Assembly (NCBI GenBank): GCA_002084425.1
Contig: NBLN01000010.1
Coordinates: 1-64,000 of the forward strand
From: Desulfobacteraceae bacterium 4572_130
Lineage (GTDB): Bacteria; Desulfobacterota; Desulfobacteria; Desulfobacterales; Desulfobacteraceae
Direction of reading: 5' to 3'
DNA: 64,000 bases
The position numbers and the translations under genes are program-made. Under the pieces are notes generated by a model. The model ran no database searches. It had not been told where the DNA came from and saw only the letters and a program-made list of their open reading frames with translations. Positions 26,590 through 33,622 of the stretch are shown one piece after another (positions within the stretch are counted from its first letter, which is position 1; each line of letters opens with the position of its first letter).

Positions 26590-27408
26590 TTATTTTTTTA
26601 TTTTGTTTGTCAAACGGTTTTGAAGAAATTCAATCAAAACAAGAAGAGCAATTGCTAATAACAGCAAAAGAGTTGATATTGCAGGAAGCATTGGTTCTAT
26701 TTCATAGCGAATTACATCCCACATTTTTTTGGGTAAAGTTACAGTATCAGATCCGCAGATAAATAAAGCAATTACAACTTCATCAAATGCTATCATAAAA
26801 GCAAAGATAGCTCCTGTTATTACCCCGGGTCTAATAATTGGCAGAATAATTTTCATAAAAGTCTGAAATGGACTAGCTCCTAAATTAAGTGAAGCATATT
26901 CTAAAGAACGGTCAAATCCCCTGATCATTGCAGATATAGGCAATACAGTAAATGGAAGCGTAAGAGGTATATAGGCAATAATTAATCCTATTCTGGTGCC
27001 TATAAGGTTTAGTTTTACAAGGGAGATATAATATGCAAGTCCCATAACAATTATGGGAACTATCATAGGAGTAAGAATAAAAGAATTAATAAAACTTTTA
27101 CCTTTAAACCGTCCCCATACAAGTCCAAAAGAAGCCATTAAACCAATAATTGTGGAAATAACAGCTGTTGTAAATGCTATTATAAGAGAATTTACCAAAG
27201 AAGACTGCCATGCAGGATTAGAAAAAAATTTGCGGTATTGATCTAAACTAATTTTACTTGGTGGAAATTCAATTATTTCAGCTGAACCAAATGACATAAC
27301 CACTAACAATAAAATTGGAATAATCAGAAAAAAAATTCCTGCTCCAGAAATAATCCACAATGGCAAGCTGATATGTAATGGATCATATTTATTTATAGAT
27401 TTTTTCAT
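26590..27408 (-). CDS. potC: polyamine-type ABC transporter permease PotC
   Basis: A 272-residue inner-membrane permease with about six helices and the EAA loop EYASLNLGASPFQTFMKIILPIIRPG near residue 175, which contacts the ATPase. It pairs with potB (32419 to 31496). In typical operons potB and potC are adjacent or overlapping; here they are separated by about 4.1 kb of cassette-like DNA. A truncated second copy of the potB 3' end lies about 65 bp upstream of the potC start, marking the ancestral junction. Confidence 0.87.
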   Translation of the reverse strand: MKKSINKYDPLHISLPLWIISGAGIFFLIIPILLLVVMSFGSAEIIEFPPSKISLDQYRKFFSNPAWQSSLVNSLIIAFTTAVISTIIGLMASFGLVWGRFKGKSFINSFILTPMIVPIIVMGLAYYISLVKLNLIGTRIGLIIAYIPLTLPFTVLPISAMIRGFDRSLEYASLNLGASPFQTFMKIILPIIRPGVITGAIFAFMIAFDEVVIALFICGSDTVTLPKKMWDVIRYEIEPMLPAISTLLLLLAIALLVLIEFLQNRLTNKIKK

Positions 27409-27469
27409 AATTTAATAATATAGGAATTTTGATTTTATTATTTAAATCGATCTGTTTTTTTTATCTATT

Positions 27470-27534
27470 TTATAGTTTAACCCCACCCCATAAACGCTTA
27501 GCTCCAAGATATCTATTATAAATCGTAAAAATAA
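27470..27534 (-). repeat. duplicated 3' end of potB (U4), adjacent to potC
   Basis: Starts TTATTTTTACGATTTATAAT on the minus strand and still encodes the potB C-terminal residues IYNRYLGAKRLWGGVKL and stop. It follows the core G of attC-like site d. As it is next to potC, it is probably the original potB end, displaced when the cassettes entered. Confidence 0.8.
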
Positions 27535-27658
27535 CGATTAAGTTGAGCTGTCGGGGGCTGAATTCCAACAAACTCAGCATGATTAAAGTTTATGTCAAAG
27601 TCAAAACCTTCAAGAGCCGCTCAGTAGCCCCCCGATCAGCTCAAACGGTTGGTTGGGC
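27529..27658 (-). other. attC-like recombination site d (130 bp)
   Basis: Minus-strand layout: R''-type core GCCCAAC (27658-27652), long hairpin arms TTTGAGCTGATCGGGGGGCT and AGCCCCCGACAGCTCAA, and a final core GTTATTT (27535-27529). GCCCAAC fits RYYYAAC and is the exact reverse complement of GTTGGGC at the start of the same cassette (28466-28460). Length and shape resemble the large attC sites of Vibrio superintegrons. It overlaps the last codons of the upstream gene. Confidence 0.75.
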
Positions 27659-28423
27659 TCGCCCATTCCTGTTTTTGAAGTTGCTATTGAGTACATCATT
27701 GTCAGTTAAAAAACGAATAATATCATCTGGTTTAGTAAATTCATATATTTTCACATTAGAAAAGACTTCACTAACATTACGCATTAAAAAAGGTAAGTGA
27801 TTTCGATTACGAATGAAATAAATGCACTTTTTGCCAAGAGCTAAGGCAATTCCTGCTTCAAAGAGAACGCTTGATGGAGATTTTCGATAAAAGATCAATA
27901 TGAAATATTCACTTGTCTCAATAGCCTCTATATCGGTTTCAACGGAAATGGCAGGCGGATCAAACTCTTCAGGAGATTTAATTGATTCAGCAGCCCAAAA
28001 TATACTAGTCTTACCGCAATTGTTTCTTAGACACTCTACTACTTGACTGACATTTCTCCGATCTGCTTGAAACTGCTTATCGCTAAGTGCAGCCATCGGA
28101 GATGAAACAAATACATTATATTTGACGGGAGGCACACGGTCAATTGTAGGTTTCACATGTAATGGAACCTCTGGTCGTTCTTTTGTTTTTAGAGCAGGAT
28201 TTGATGCCTCTGTCTTTTCTGCAACTTTAAATGCTACGATTAATATTGTTATTATCATCAACAGAAACCATCCAGCTAAAAGCAAGGTAAGATCAACGCC
28301 TTCTAATTTAGGCACGATATAGAAAAGTATTCCTTGGAGAATTAGCATCACAAGTACAAAAAATGCAAGCTTACTTTGAACCGCATTAATAATTTTAACC
28401 CAAAAGTCCTGAACAATTTTCAT
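27641..28423 (-). CDS. two-TM protein with nucleoside-deoxyribosyltransferase/TIR-like domain
   Basis: A 260-residue protein with two N-terminal helices (about residues 19-37 and 43-66), a linker, and a cytoplasmic alpha/beta domain from about 100 to 245. That domain shows VFVSSPMAAL, DIEAIETSEYFILIFY and SSVLFEAGIALALGKKCIYF, resembling nucleoside 2-deoxyribosyltransferase/TIR-like folds, where the Glu of xFExGxAxAxGK is catalytic. Membrane-anchored proteins of this kind are proposed nucleotide-processing effectors in phage defence. It is the only gene of its cassette. The defence role is inference; base composition is less AT-rich than its neighbours. Confidence 0.6.
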   Translation of the reverse strand: MKIVQDFWVKIINAVQSKLAFFVLVMLILQGILFYIVPKLEGVDLTLLLAGWFLLMIITILIVAFKVAEKTEASNPALKTKERPEVPLHVKPTIDRVPPVKYNVFVSSPMAALSDKQFQADRRNVSQVVECLRNNCGKTSIFWAAESIKSPEEFDPPAISVETDIEAIETSEYFILIFYRKSPSSVLFEAGIALALGKKCIYFIRNRNHLPFLMRNVSEVFSNVKIYEFTKPDDIIRFLTDNDVLNSNFKNRNGRAQPTV

Positions 28424-28459
28424 GACTACTCCTCAAAGGTTTATTAAAATTTGATATTA

Positions 28460-28466
28460 GCCCAAC
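28460..28466 (-). other. cassette start core GTTGGGC
   Basis: A perfect GTTRRRY core at the junction between repeated unit U3 and the NDT-like cassette. Strand-exchange position would be G|TT. The reverse complement GCCCAAC is at the cassette's other end (27652-27658). Confidence 0.7.
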
Positions 28467-28796
28467 AATTATTATTGCACATAAATAAATAATATCATTC
28501 ATATTACAGCAAGCATATGAAAAAATGTTTAGTATTATTTATTGTTATTAAAAATTCTATGTTTTACACATTTTTCAAAATTATATTTTGGACAAATTAC
28601 CATAAAAACCTGTCTTTTTATTATCACGAAAGGTTTTTTACAGCATAGCTATATTAAATTAACAACCTTGTATTTTTTTCGTGTTTTTCATAGTTGTATT
28701 TTAATATTAATAATATTCGTGTTTTTCGTGGTTATAGTTTAACCCCGCCCCATAAACGCTCAGCACCAAGATATCTATTATAAATATCAGAAATAA
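28466..28796 (-). repeat. repeated unit U3 (potB 3' end plus flank)
   Basis: 331 bp bounded by G|TT cores. It starts with the potB C-terminal coding segment (IYNRYLGAERLWGGVKL, stop) and ends GTGCAATAATAATTG. It is near-identical to both ends of U1 (31097-31560) but lacks about 130 bp of the middle. Its final 40 bp carry a short reading frame MNDIIYLCAIIIV that runs into the next cassette. Confidence 0.8.
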
Positions 28797-28847
28797 CGCT
28801 ACTAATCAGCCGCGGCCTTAGCTGTCTGCTGTAACGATTTGTTATGG
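28791..28847 (-). other. attC-like recombination site c (57 bp)
   Basis: Minus strand: CCATAAC at one end (overlapping the ParE stop codon), TAACAAATCGTTACAGC, an imperfect hairpin around CAGCTAAGGCCGCGGCTG, and AGCGTTATTT at the other end. The 57-bp size equals that of small integron attC sites. The first half resembles site a (TAACAATACGCTACAGC). Confidence 0.65.
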
Positions 28848-29141
28848 ATATGGAGTCTTTTTCCATGGAAAACTCTGTGCTCCATGTATGACAGCCAGAA
28901 TATCGATTTGATTGGACTTGATATAGTAAATAATTCGGTATGGACCTTCTATAACCTCTTTGATTTGATCCATTTCAATTTCAGGCACTTTTCTTCCAGA
29001 AAGAGGAAAATTAGCAATTTGAATAGAACGTTTTGTCAGACGATCGACAACTCTTTTTCCGTAATTCACAGAATCATTAGCAATATAACAATAAATACCA
29101 TCTAAATGTCCAATTGCTGTTTTTGTCCAATGAACTTCCAT
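28842..29141 (-). CDS. ParE/RelE-family toxin
   Basis: A 99-residue protein of the ParE/RelE toxin fold: opening VHWTKTAIGHLDGIYCYIA, middle FPLSGRKVPE, and EGPYRIIYYIKSNQIDILAVIHGAQ. ParE toxins poison DNA gyrase; RelE toxins cut mRNA on ribosomes; the sequence leans to ParE. The antitoxin gene upstream overlaps by 1 bp. The stop codon sits inside attC-like site c, as commonly seen in integron cassettes. Toxin-antitoxin cassettes are thought to stabilise cassette arrays. Confidence 0.82.
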   Translation of the reverse strand: MEVHWTKTAIGHLDGIYCYIANDSVNYGKRVVDRLTKRSIQIANFPLSGRKVPEIEMDQIKEVIEGPYRIIYYIKSNQIDILAVIHGAQSFPWKKTPYP

Positions 29142-29338
29142 TACGATAAACCAAATTGTTTTCTTACTTTTTTTACTTCCTTTGTTCTAGCTGCTTTGCT
29201 ATCAGCCGAACCTTTTTCTATACTCTGACGTACATATATTTCATGCATCAAATCATCCCATGAAGAATTATTGGGTAACTTGTCAACCAGAATTCTTGCT
29301 TCTTCTTTTATTGCTGTATTAGGCATGTTGTACTCCAT
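29141..29338 (-). CDS. antitoxin of the ParE/RelE-type pair
   Basis: A 65-residue acidic-then-basic protein with ARILVDKLPNNSSWDDLMHEIYVRQSIEKG, the pattern of small addiction-module antitoxins that precede ParE-type toxins. The C-terminal RTKEVKKVRKQFGLS is probably the toxin-binding tail. An alternative start lies four codons in (MPNTAI). A short palindromic stretch upstream, ACATTGTATTGTACAG, could be its autoregulatory operator. Confidence 0.75.
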   Translation of the reverse strand: MEYNMPNTAIKEEARILVDKLPNNSSWDDLMHEIYVRQSIEKGSADSKAARTKEVKKVRKQFGLS

Positions 29339-29389
29339 TTAATTGTTTACCTATCTGTACAATACAATGTACTTGCTTTTAATCTATTA

Positions 29390-29684
29390 TTTTTCATTAT
29401 ATTTTAACCTAAGAAAATCACGAAATTGCACAAAAAAAACTTTATATTTTTATCATTGTTAATTTAATATGATTTTTTAAAATTATAACCGTCTGTTTTT
29501 ATTTGATAATAAAAGCTTGAATCTATAAAAGATTAACAACCCAGTATTTTTTCGTATCTTTTAGTGTTTTTCGTGGTTGTATTTTAATATTAATAATATT
29601 CGTGTTTTTATTATGTTATAGTTTAACCCCACCCCATACATAAACGCTCAGCTCCAAGATATCTATTATAAATCGCAAAAATAA
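29390..29684 (-). repeat. repeated unit U2 (potB 3' end plus flank, degenerate)
   Basis: Starts after the G of a GCGTTATTTTTGC junction and carries the potB end, but a 4-bp insertion (CATACATAAACG) breaks its frame. The TTCGTGTTTTT-rich flank matches U1, up to about TTATATTTTAACCTAAG. Its far boundary is diffuse and no clean cassette-start core is visible. Confidence 0.7.
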
Positions 29685-29770
29685 CGCCAAAGCTGAGGGT
29701 CCTGCCTTCTCAGTTTTTTAAAGAAACAAAGCTTATCCCGCTCTTTCTTAAGCATCTTATTCGGCATTTT
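29679..29770 (-). other. probable degenerate attC-like site b after the TrmO gene
   Basis: The minus-strand end GGCGTTATTT is like those of sites c and d, and the preceding 80 bp hold CTGAG/CTCAG complementarity. The expected GTCTAAC core at the other end is not found (CTTATTCGGC stands there on the plus strand), so the site may be decayed. Confidence 0.4.
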
Positions 29771-29779
29771 TTTTGTTTT

Positions 29780-30256
29780 TTATTGGAATCTTTTATCAGA
29801 ACGTTTTTTTCTAATTTCTTTGTCACTGGCTTGTAACCAACCAGAAACACTATTATGCACCGCATCAAATTTTTCTATATATGGCTTGATATCCAATAAT
29901 GGAGTTCCATCAAGTATATCAATTCCCTTTATAAAAATCTTATTACCTTTGACTCTTGTTAAATTAACAATAGATATGCCTATATGATTTGGTCGTAGCG
30001 GAGAACGTGTAGCAAATACACCCCTTGTTTGATTGTCCATAAAGGGAGTTACATGTGTTTCTGTTCGTGTTGCCTTATGAAAGCTGTATAAAAGGTAAAT
30101 ATGGCTGAAACTATCAATGTCTTGTAATCCATCACTATATTTTTCATCCACTATTACGTGCCCAGCAACTTCTGGTGCACCTTTAGGTTGAATAGGCATA
30201 TCTTCAATTGATTTATAAGGTGAATGTATTATTCCTATTGGATTTATATTATGCAC
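29780..30256 (-). CDS. TrmO/TsaA-like tRNA methyltransferase (UPF0066)
   Basis: A 158-residue protein of the TrmO family, SAM-dependent enzymes that N6-methylate the t6A37 of some tRNAs. The hallmarks are present: NPIGIIHSPYKS at the N-terminus, RSPLRPNHIGIS near residue 80 (SAM-binding loop), and DILDGTPLLDIKPY near residue 117. It is shorter than E. coli TrmO, lacking most of the C-terminal domain, as many family members do. It is a single-gene cassette starting at a GTTAGAC core. A tRNA-modifying enzyme is unusual cassette cargo. Confidence 0.82.
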   Translation of the reverse strand: MHNINPIGIIHSPYKSIEDMPIQPKGAPEVAGHVIVDEKYSDGLQDIDSFSHIYLLYSFHKATRTETHVTPFMDNQTRGVFATRSPLRPNHIGISIVNLTRVKGNKIFIKGIDILDGTPLLDIKPYIEKFDAVHNSVSGWLQASDKEIRKKRSDKRFQ

Positions 30257-30281
30257 TATTTTTTATCTCTTTTTTATTGTT

Positions 30282-30304
30282 GTCTAACGCTGAACTCAGT
30301 TGAT
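30282..30304 (-). other. attC-like right half with GTTAGAC core
   Basis: Minus strand AACTGAGTTCAGCGTTAGAC: a perfect GTTRRRY core preceded by the AAC...GCG arrangement seen at the ends of integron attC sites. It separates the BrnA gene from the TrmO cassette. The left half is not recognised. Confidence 0.55.
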
Positions 30305-30312
30305 TTATTAAA

Positions 30313-30534
30313 CTACATTTCATCCCACTGCATTTGCAACTTACGTTTATTTATTGCACAATCACGTAAGTACAAATTAATCAGAGTTTGATATGGAATC
30401 CCAATTTCTTTAGTAAGTGATTTAAAGTAGTCTACTGAATCACGATCAAGCCTTATTGTAATGGGTTGTTTAAGTAGTTTTGTATATGGATTTTTTTTAC
30501 CTTCCATTTTTGAAAAGTCATAGTGATCTCTCAT
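30313..30534 (-). CDS. brnA: BrnA-like antitoxin
   Basis: A 73-residue protein ending in a ribbon-helix-helix type segment: QPITIRLDRDSVDYFKSLTKEIGIPYQTLINLYLRDC. This is the BrnA pattern; BrnA neutralises the RNase BrnT and represses their operon. Its ATG overlaps the stop of an upstream BrnT-like remnant by 4 bp, as in intact brnTA pairs. Only the antitoxin appears intact. Confidence 0.75.
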   Translation of the reverse strand: MRDHYDFSKMEGKKNPYTKLLKQPITIRLDRDSVDYFKSLTKEIGIPYQTLINLYLRDCAINKRKLQMQWDEM

Positions 30535-30680
30535 CTTCTTTTACTCCAATAATGTTTTTTTTCCTCTTTATTAGCCTTTCTAGCAGATATTATTCTAATC
30601 TTTGTTTCTTTTTTTCTGAAACAATGACAAACAATAATTGCTCTTATTTTAAAACTCAATCCAAGTAGCAAAAATCGCGA
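30531..30680 (-). pseudogene. brnT: BrnT toxin remnant (C-terminal fragment)
   Basis: The open frame preceding brnA encodes LLLGLSFKIRAIIVCHCF followed by KIRIISARKANKEEKKHY, matching the C-terminal half of BrnT (the RIISARKA motif). The N-terminal half, including the start codon, is absent: the frame begins abruptly at the core of attC-like site a. The toxin is therefore inactive, probably truncated by deletion or recombination at the site. Confidence 0.75.
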
Positions 30681-30717
30681 CGCTTTTGACTGTCAGCTGT
30701 AGCGTATTGTTAGAGGG
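30675..30717 (-). other. attC-like recombination site a (short)
   Basis: Minus strand CCCTCTAACAATACGCTACA, then CTGACAGTCAAAAGCGTCGC. CCCTCTAAC (30717-30709) is the exact 9-base reverse complement of GTTAGAGGG at the start of the same cassette (31097-31089). The far core, GTCGCGA, departs from GTTRRRY, and the site is only about 40 bp, so its right side is probably damaged. Confidence 0.6.
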
Positions 30718-30725
30718 TTTTTTCA

Positions 30726-31076
30726 TTAAGGTAACGCCACCCACATGAAATAAGCACAAACAGGCATAATTACAAAACCAGCAAGACTAAACATGAAATA
30801 TGAATTACGTAACCCTAGCTTTGCCTCGATTGGAAACCAGATAAACTTTATAGCAAACGCCACGCCAAATAATATTGCTGACTCTACCCAGCTTACTTTG
30901 TAGCCATAATATAGAAGGAAACCTACCCCAAATATAGTTGCTGCTAAAGTGAATAAATTTAATACCAATAGAAATGATTGGCTTGCGCCTCTAAAGTTTT
31001 TTATGTGTAGCTTTTGGTAGAAACCGAAAAAGCTAAAAGCTGCATAACTTGCTAATAATGTGATTGGTATGTTCAT
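30726..31076 (-). CDS. small membrane protein in a cassette, unknown function
   Basis: A 116-residue protein with four predicted helices (about residues 4-20, 35-57, 63-80, 93-113). The start at 31076 (MNIPITLLAS) is inside the cassette. An upstream in-frame ATG at 31133 belongs to repeated unit U1 and would add 19 residues encoded across the recombination core. No family recognised. The stop codon lies 9 bp before attC-like site a, the compact layout typical of cassettes. Confidence 0.65.
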   Translation of the reverse strand: MNIPITLLASYAAFSFFGFYQKLHIKNFRGASQSFLLVLNLFTLAATIFGVGFLLYYGYKVSWVESAILFGVAFAIKFIWFPIEAKLGLRNSYFMFSLAGFVIMPVCAYFMWVALP

Positions 31077-31096
31077 TATTTTTTTTTGCCCTCTAA

Positions 31097-31560
31097 CAAT
31101 TATTATTGCACATAAATAAATAATATCATTCATATTACAGTAAACATATGAAAAAATGCTTAGTATTATTTATTTTTATTAAAAATTCCATGTTTTATAC
31201 ATTTTTCAAAACTACATTTTGGACAGATTACCATAACAATCTGTCTTTTTATTATCATGAAAGGTTTTTTACAGCATAGCTATATTAAATTAATAACCTT
31301 GTATTTTTTTCGTGTTTTTCATATTTGTATTTTAATTTTATTATGTATTAAATCAAGATGATATAAAAAAATTGCATTTATATTTTAACCTAAGAAAATC
31401 ATGAAATATCAGAAAAAGAGTTTTGTATTTTTTCGTGTCTTTTAGTGTTTTTCGTGGTTGTTTTTAATATTAATAATATTCGTGTTTTTATTATGTTATA
31501 GTTTAACCCCGCCCCATAAACGATCAGCTCCAAGGTATCTATTATAAATTGCAAAAATAA
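31097..31560 (-). repeat. repeated unit U1 (potB 3' end plus downstream flank)
   Basis: 464 bp from TTATTTTTGC inside the potB coding end to ATTG at the GTTAGAGGG core. It encodes the true current C-terminus of PotB (IYNRYLGADRLWGGVKL), and its flank has TTTCGTG-rich short repeats. The whole unit recurs in shortened form as U3 and in part as U2 and U4. Confidence 0.8.
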
Positions 31561-32419
31561 TTAATGTAACTACAAGCAATATAATTGACATTGCAGAAGC
31601 AAAAGACCAGTTTAAAAGGTCAATAACCTGAATTTGAATAAGATTGGATAACATTTGTTCCTTTCGTCCCCCAAGAAGGGCAGGAGTAATAAAAAAACCA
31701 ATTGACATAATAAAAACTAAAAGAGCTCCTGCACCAATGCCGGGCAGGCTTAATGGAAAGTTGATACGCCAGAATACTTGTAAACGTGATGCTCCAAGAT
31801 TTTGTGCAGCTTTTTCTAAATTTAGATCTATTCCCTGCATTACACTGTAAATGGGAAATACAATATAGGGAATAAATATATGGGTCATGCCAATTAAAAC
31901 ACCAATTTTATTATGTAACAGTTTTAAGGGTGATTCAATAATTCCCAGAAAACTCAGCAATATATTAATAACACCATTTCGTTGCAGCACAATAATCCAT
32001 GAATAATTTCGCACAAGCAGGCTGATAATAAAGGAAAGAACAAGTACCAGCATAAAAAATTTTCTAATATTAGGTTTTGCCCTTTGAAGCACATATGCAA
32101 CAGGATAACCAATTAGTAAAGAAGTCAGGGTTGCAAGACTGCTTATTTGAATAGTTATCCATAACACTCTTCCGTAAAGTGGATTTTTAAAAAAATAAAT
32201 ATAGTGCTTAAGTGTTAATTCAGGATCAAAAATACTTTTCATAAAAATACTTGCAATAGGAATAACAAAAAAAAGCATTAATGCAATTAAAGCAGGTAAG
32301 ACTAATAAAAAATGTCTGGAACCAGACCTGTTTTTTGATTTTTTTTTAATTATTGTTTGTGTTGGCATAGGCATAATAATCTGGAGTATTTTTTTTAAAT
32401 CCTTTGCCAAGCTCAACAT
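31496..32419 (-). CDS. potB: polyamine-type ABC transporter permease PotB
   Basis: A 307-residue inner-membrane permease, about six helices, with the EAA loop EKAAQNLGASRLQVFWRINFPLSLPG near residue 208. A Lys/Arg-rich N-terminal extension of about 35 residues precedes helix 1. The last 20 or so codons belong to a segment repeated three more times downstream. The junction at TTATTTTTGC suggests that the current 3' end was replaced by a duplicate during cassette insertion, with the reading frame kept. It is followed, in order, by cassettes and then potC. Confidence 0.87.
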   Translation of the reverse strand: MLSLAKDLKKILQIIMPMPTQTIIKKKSKNRSGSRHFLLVLPALIALMLFFVIPIASIFMKSIFDPELTLKHYIYFFKNPLYGRVLWITIQISSLATLTSLLIGYPVAYVLQRAKPNIRKFFMLVLVLSFIISLLVRNYSWIIVLQRNGVINILLSFLGIIESPLKLLHNKIGVLIGMTHIFIPYIVFPIYSVMQGIDLNLEKAAQNLGASRLQVFWRINFPLSLPGIGAGALLVFIMSIGFFITPALLGGRKEQMLSNLIQIQVIDLLNWSFASAMSIILLVVTLIIFAIYNRYLGADRLWGGVKL

Positions 32420-32541
32420 CCGATATTAGTTTTCCTTGGGTTTATGAGCTTGTCAAAGAATGTGTAAGTGCAAATAAATAGTTAGGTTTTTATTCAAAGT
32501 TTTTGATAAATATAAAAACAACATCAAAATTTTTAGAAATT

Positions 32542-33622
32542 TTAAGAAATCATCCATGTTTTCCAGCGTTCAGTTACTTTAGAAAGTTTTTTACCCCAAT
32601 AATCTGCATTGTGCATAAATTGTTTTTTTAGATTTTCAGGATAGGATGGGAGTTGTTTTGCCCTGTTTGCTGGAATATATTTAAATGCATTTAAATTAGT
32701 TGGTCCATAAGCAATATATTTAGCTGCCTGCTCTCCTTGTCGTTCTGCTGAAAGTGCAAAATCAATGAATTTCATAGCTAAATCTTTATTGGGATTTCCT
32801 TTTGGAACACACCACCAGTCAAGGTCCATACAACCACCATTCCATACAATCTCAAGGGGTACTCCCTTGCTTTGGGCAACATTAACTCGACCATTCCATG
32901 CAGAAGAATAATTTACTTCCCCACTTGTTAAAAGCTGAACTTGCTGGGCACCATTTTTCCACCACACAGTAATATTATTTTTAATTTTATCCATTTTTTT
33001 AAATGCTCTATCCAGATCCAAAGGATAAAGTTTGTCCATTGGAACACCATCTGCCAGCAATGCAAATTCCAGATTAAAGGGTCCTTGATCCTGTAAAGCT
33101 CGTGGTCCTGAAAAGTTATTAACATCCCAGAAATCTGCCCAGCTGCTAGCAGGTTTTGCTCCCTTTAAAGTCTTTTTGTTATATGCCAAAGATGTTGTCC
33201 AGAAAATATTACCTACACCTGCTTTACGAATAGCTTTTTTGTCAATATTTGAAAAGATCTACTATGTTTGTATCTAATGGCTCTAATAGATTTTCTAATT
33301 CACCTCTTGCAATATGCCTTGTTTCCAGATCAACAACATCCCATTGATAGGATTTGTTATCTACCTGTGCTTTGATTTTAGCAATATCTGCTCCTGAGCT
33401 TTCAATTATTTTTACCCCAAATTTATCAGCAAAAGCTTGAAAAAAAGCTTTGCGTTGAGACTCCTGATATGAGCCTCCATACGAGCAAATTCTTAGAGTT
33501 TTACTTTTTGCCATAGTGGTATGCACAAAAGGCCCAACAAGAGGACTTACCAGGGCTGCACCTAGGGCAATACCAGTAGTTTTAATAAATTCACGCCTTT
33601 TCATTTTTTTATTTTTTACCAT
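32542..33622 (-). pseudogene. potD: frameshifted PotD-like periplasmic substrate-binding protein
   Basis: Two adjacent frames together encode a spermidine/putrescine-type binding protein of about 360 residues. The first (33622-33242) has a twin-arginine-like signal, KRREFIKTTGIALG, and KTLRICSYGGSYQES. The second continues through IDKKAIRKAGVGNIFWTTSLAYN to the C-terminus. Removing one T from the CTTTTC run near 33255 restores a single frame (VDLSNIDKKAI). Either the gene is recently inactivated or there is a homopolymer sequencing error. It lies between potA and potB. Confidence 0.8.

Noticed and set aside
31077-31133. 19-residue N-terminal extension of the cassette membrane protein as the real start
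   Set aside because: It is encoded by repeated unit U1, and the same frame occurs before a different cassette without fusing to its gene; kept only as a possible leader.
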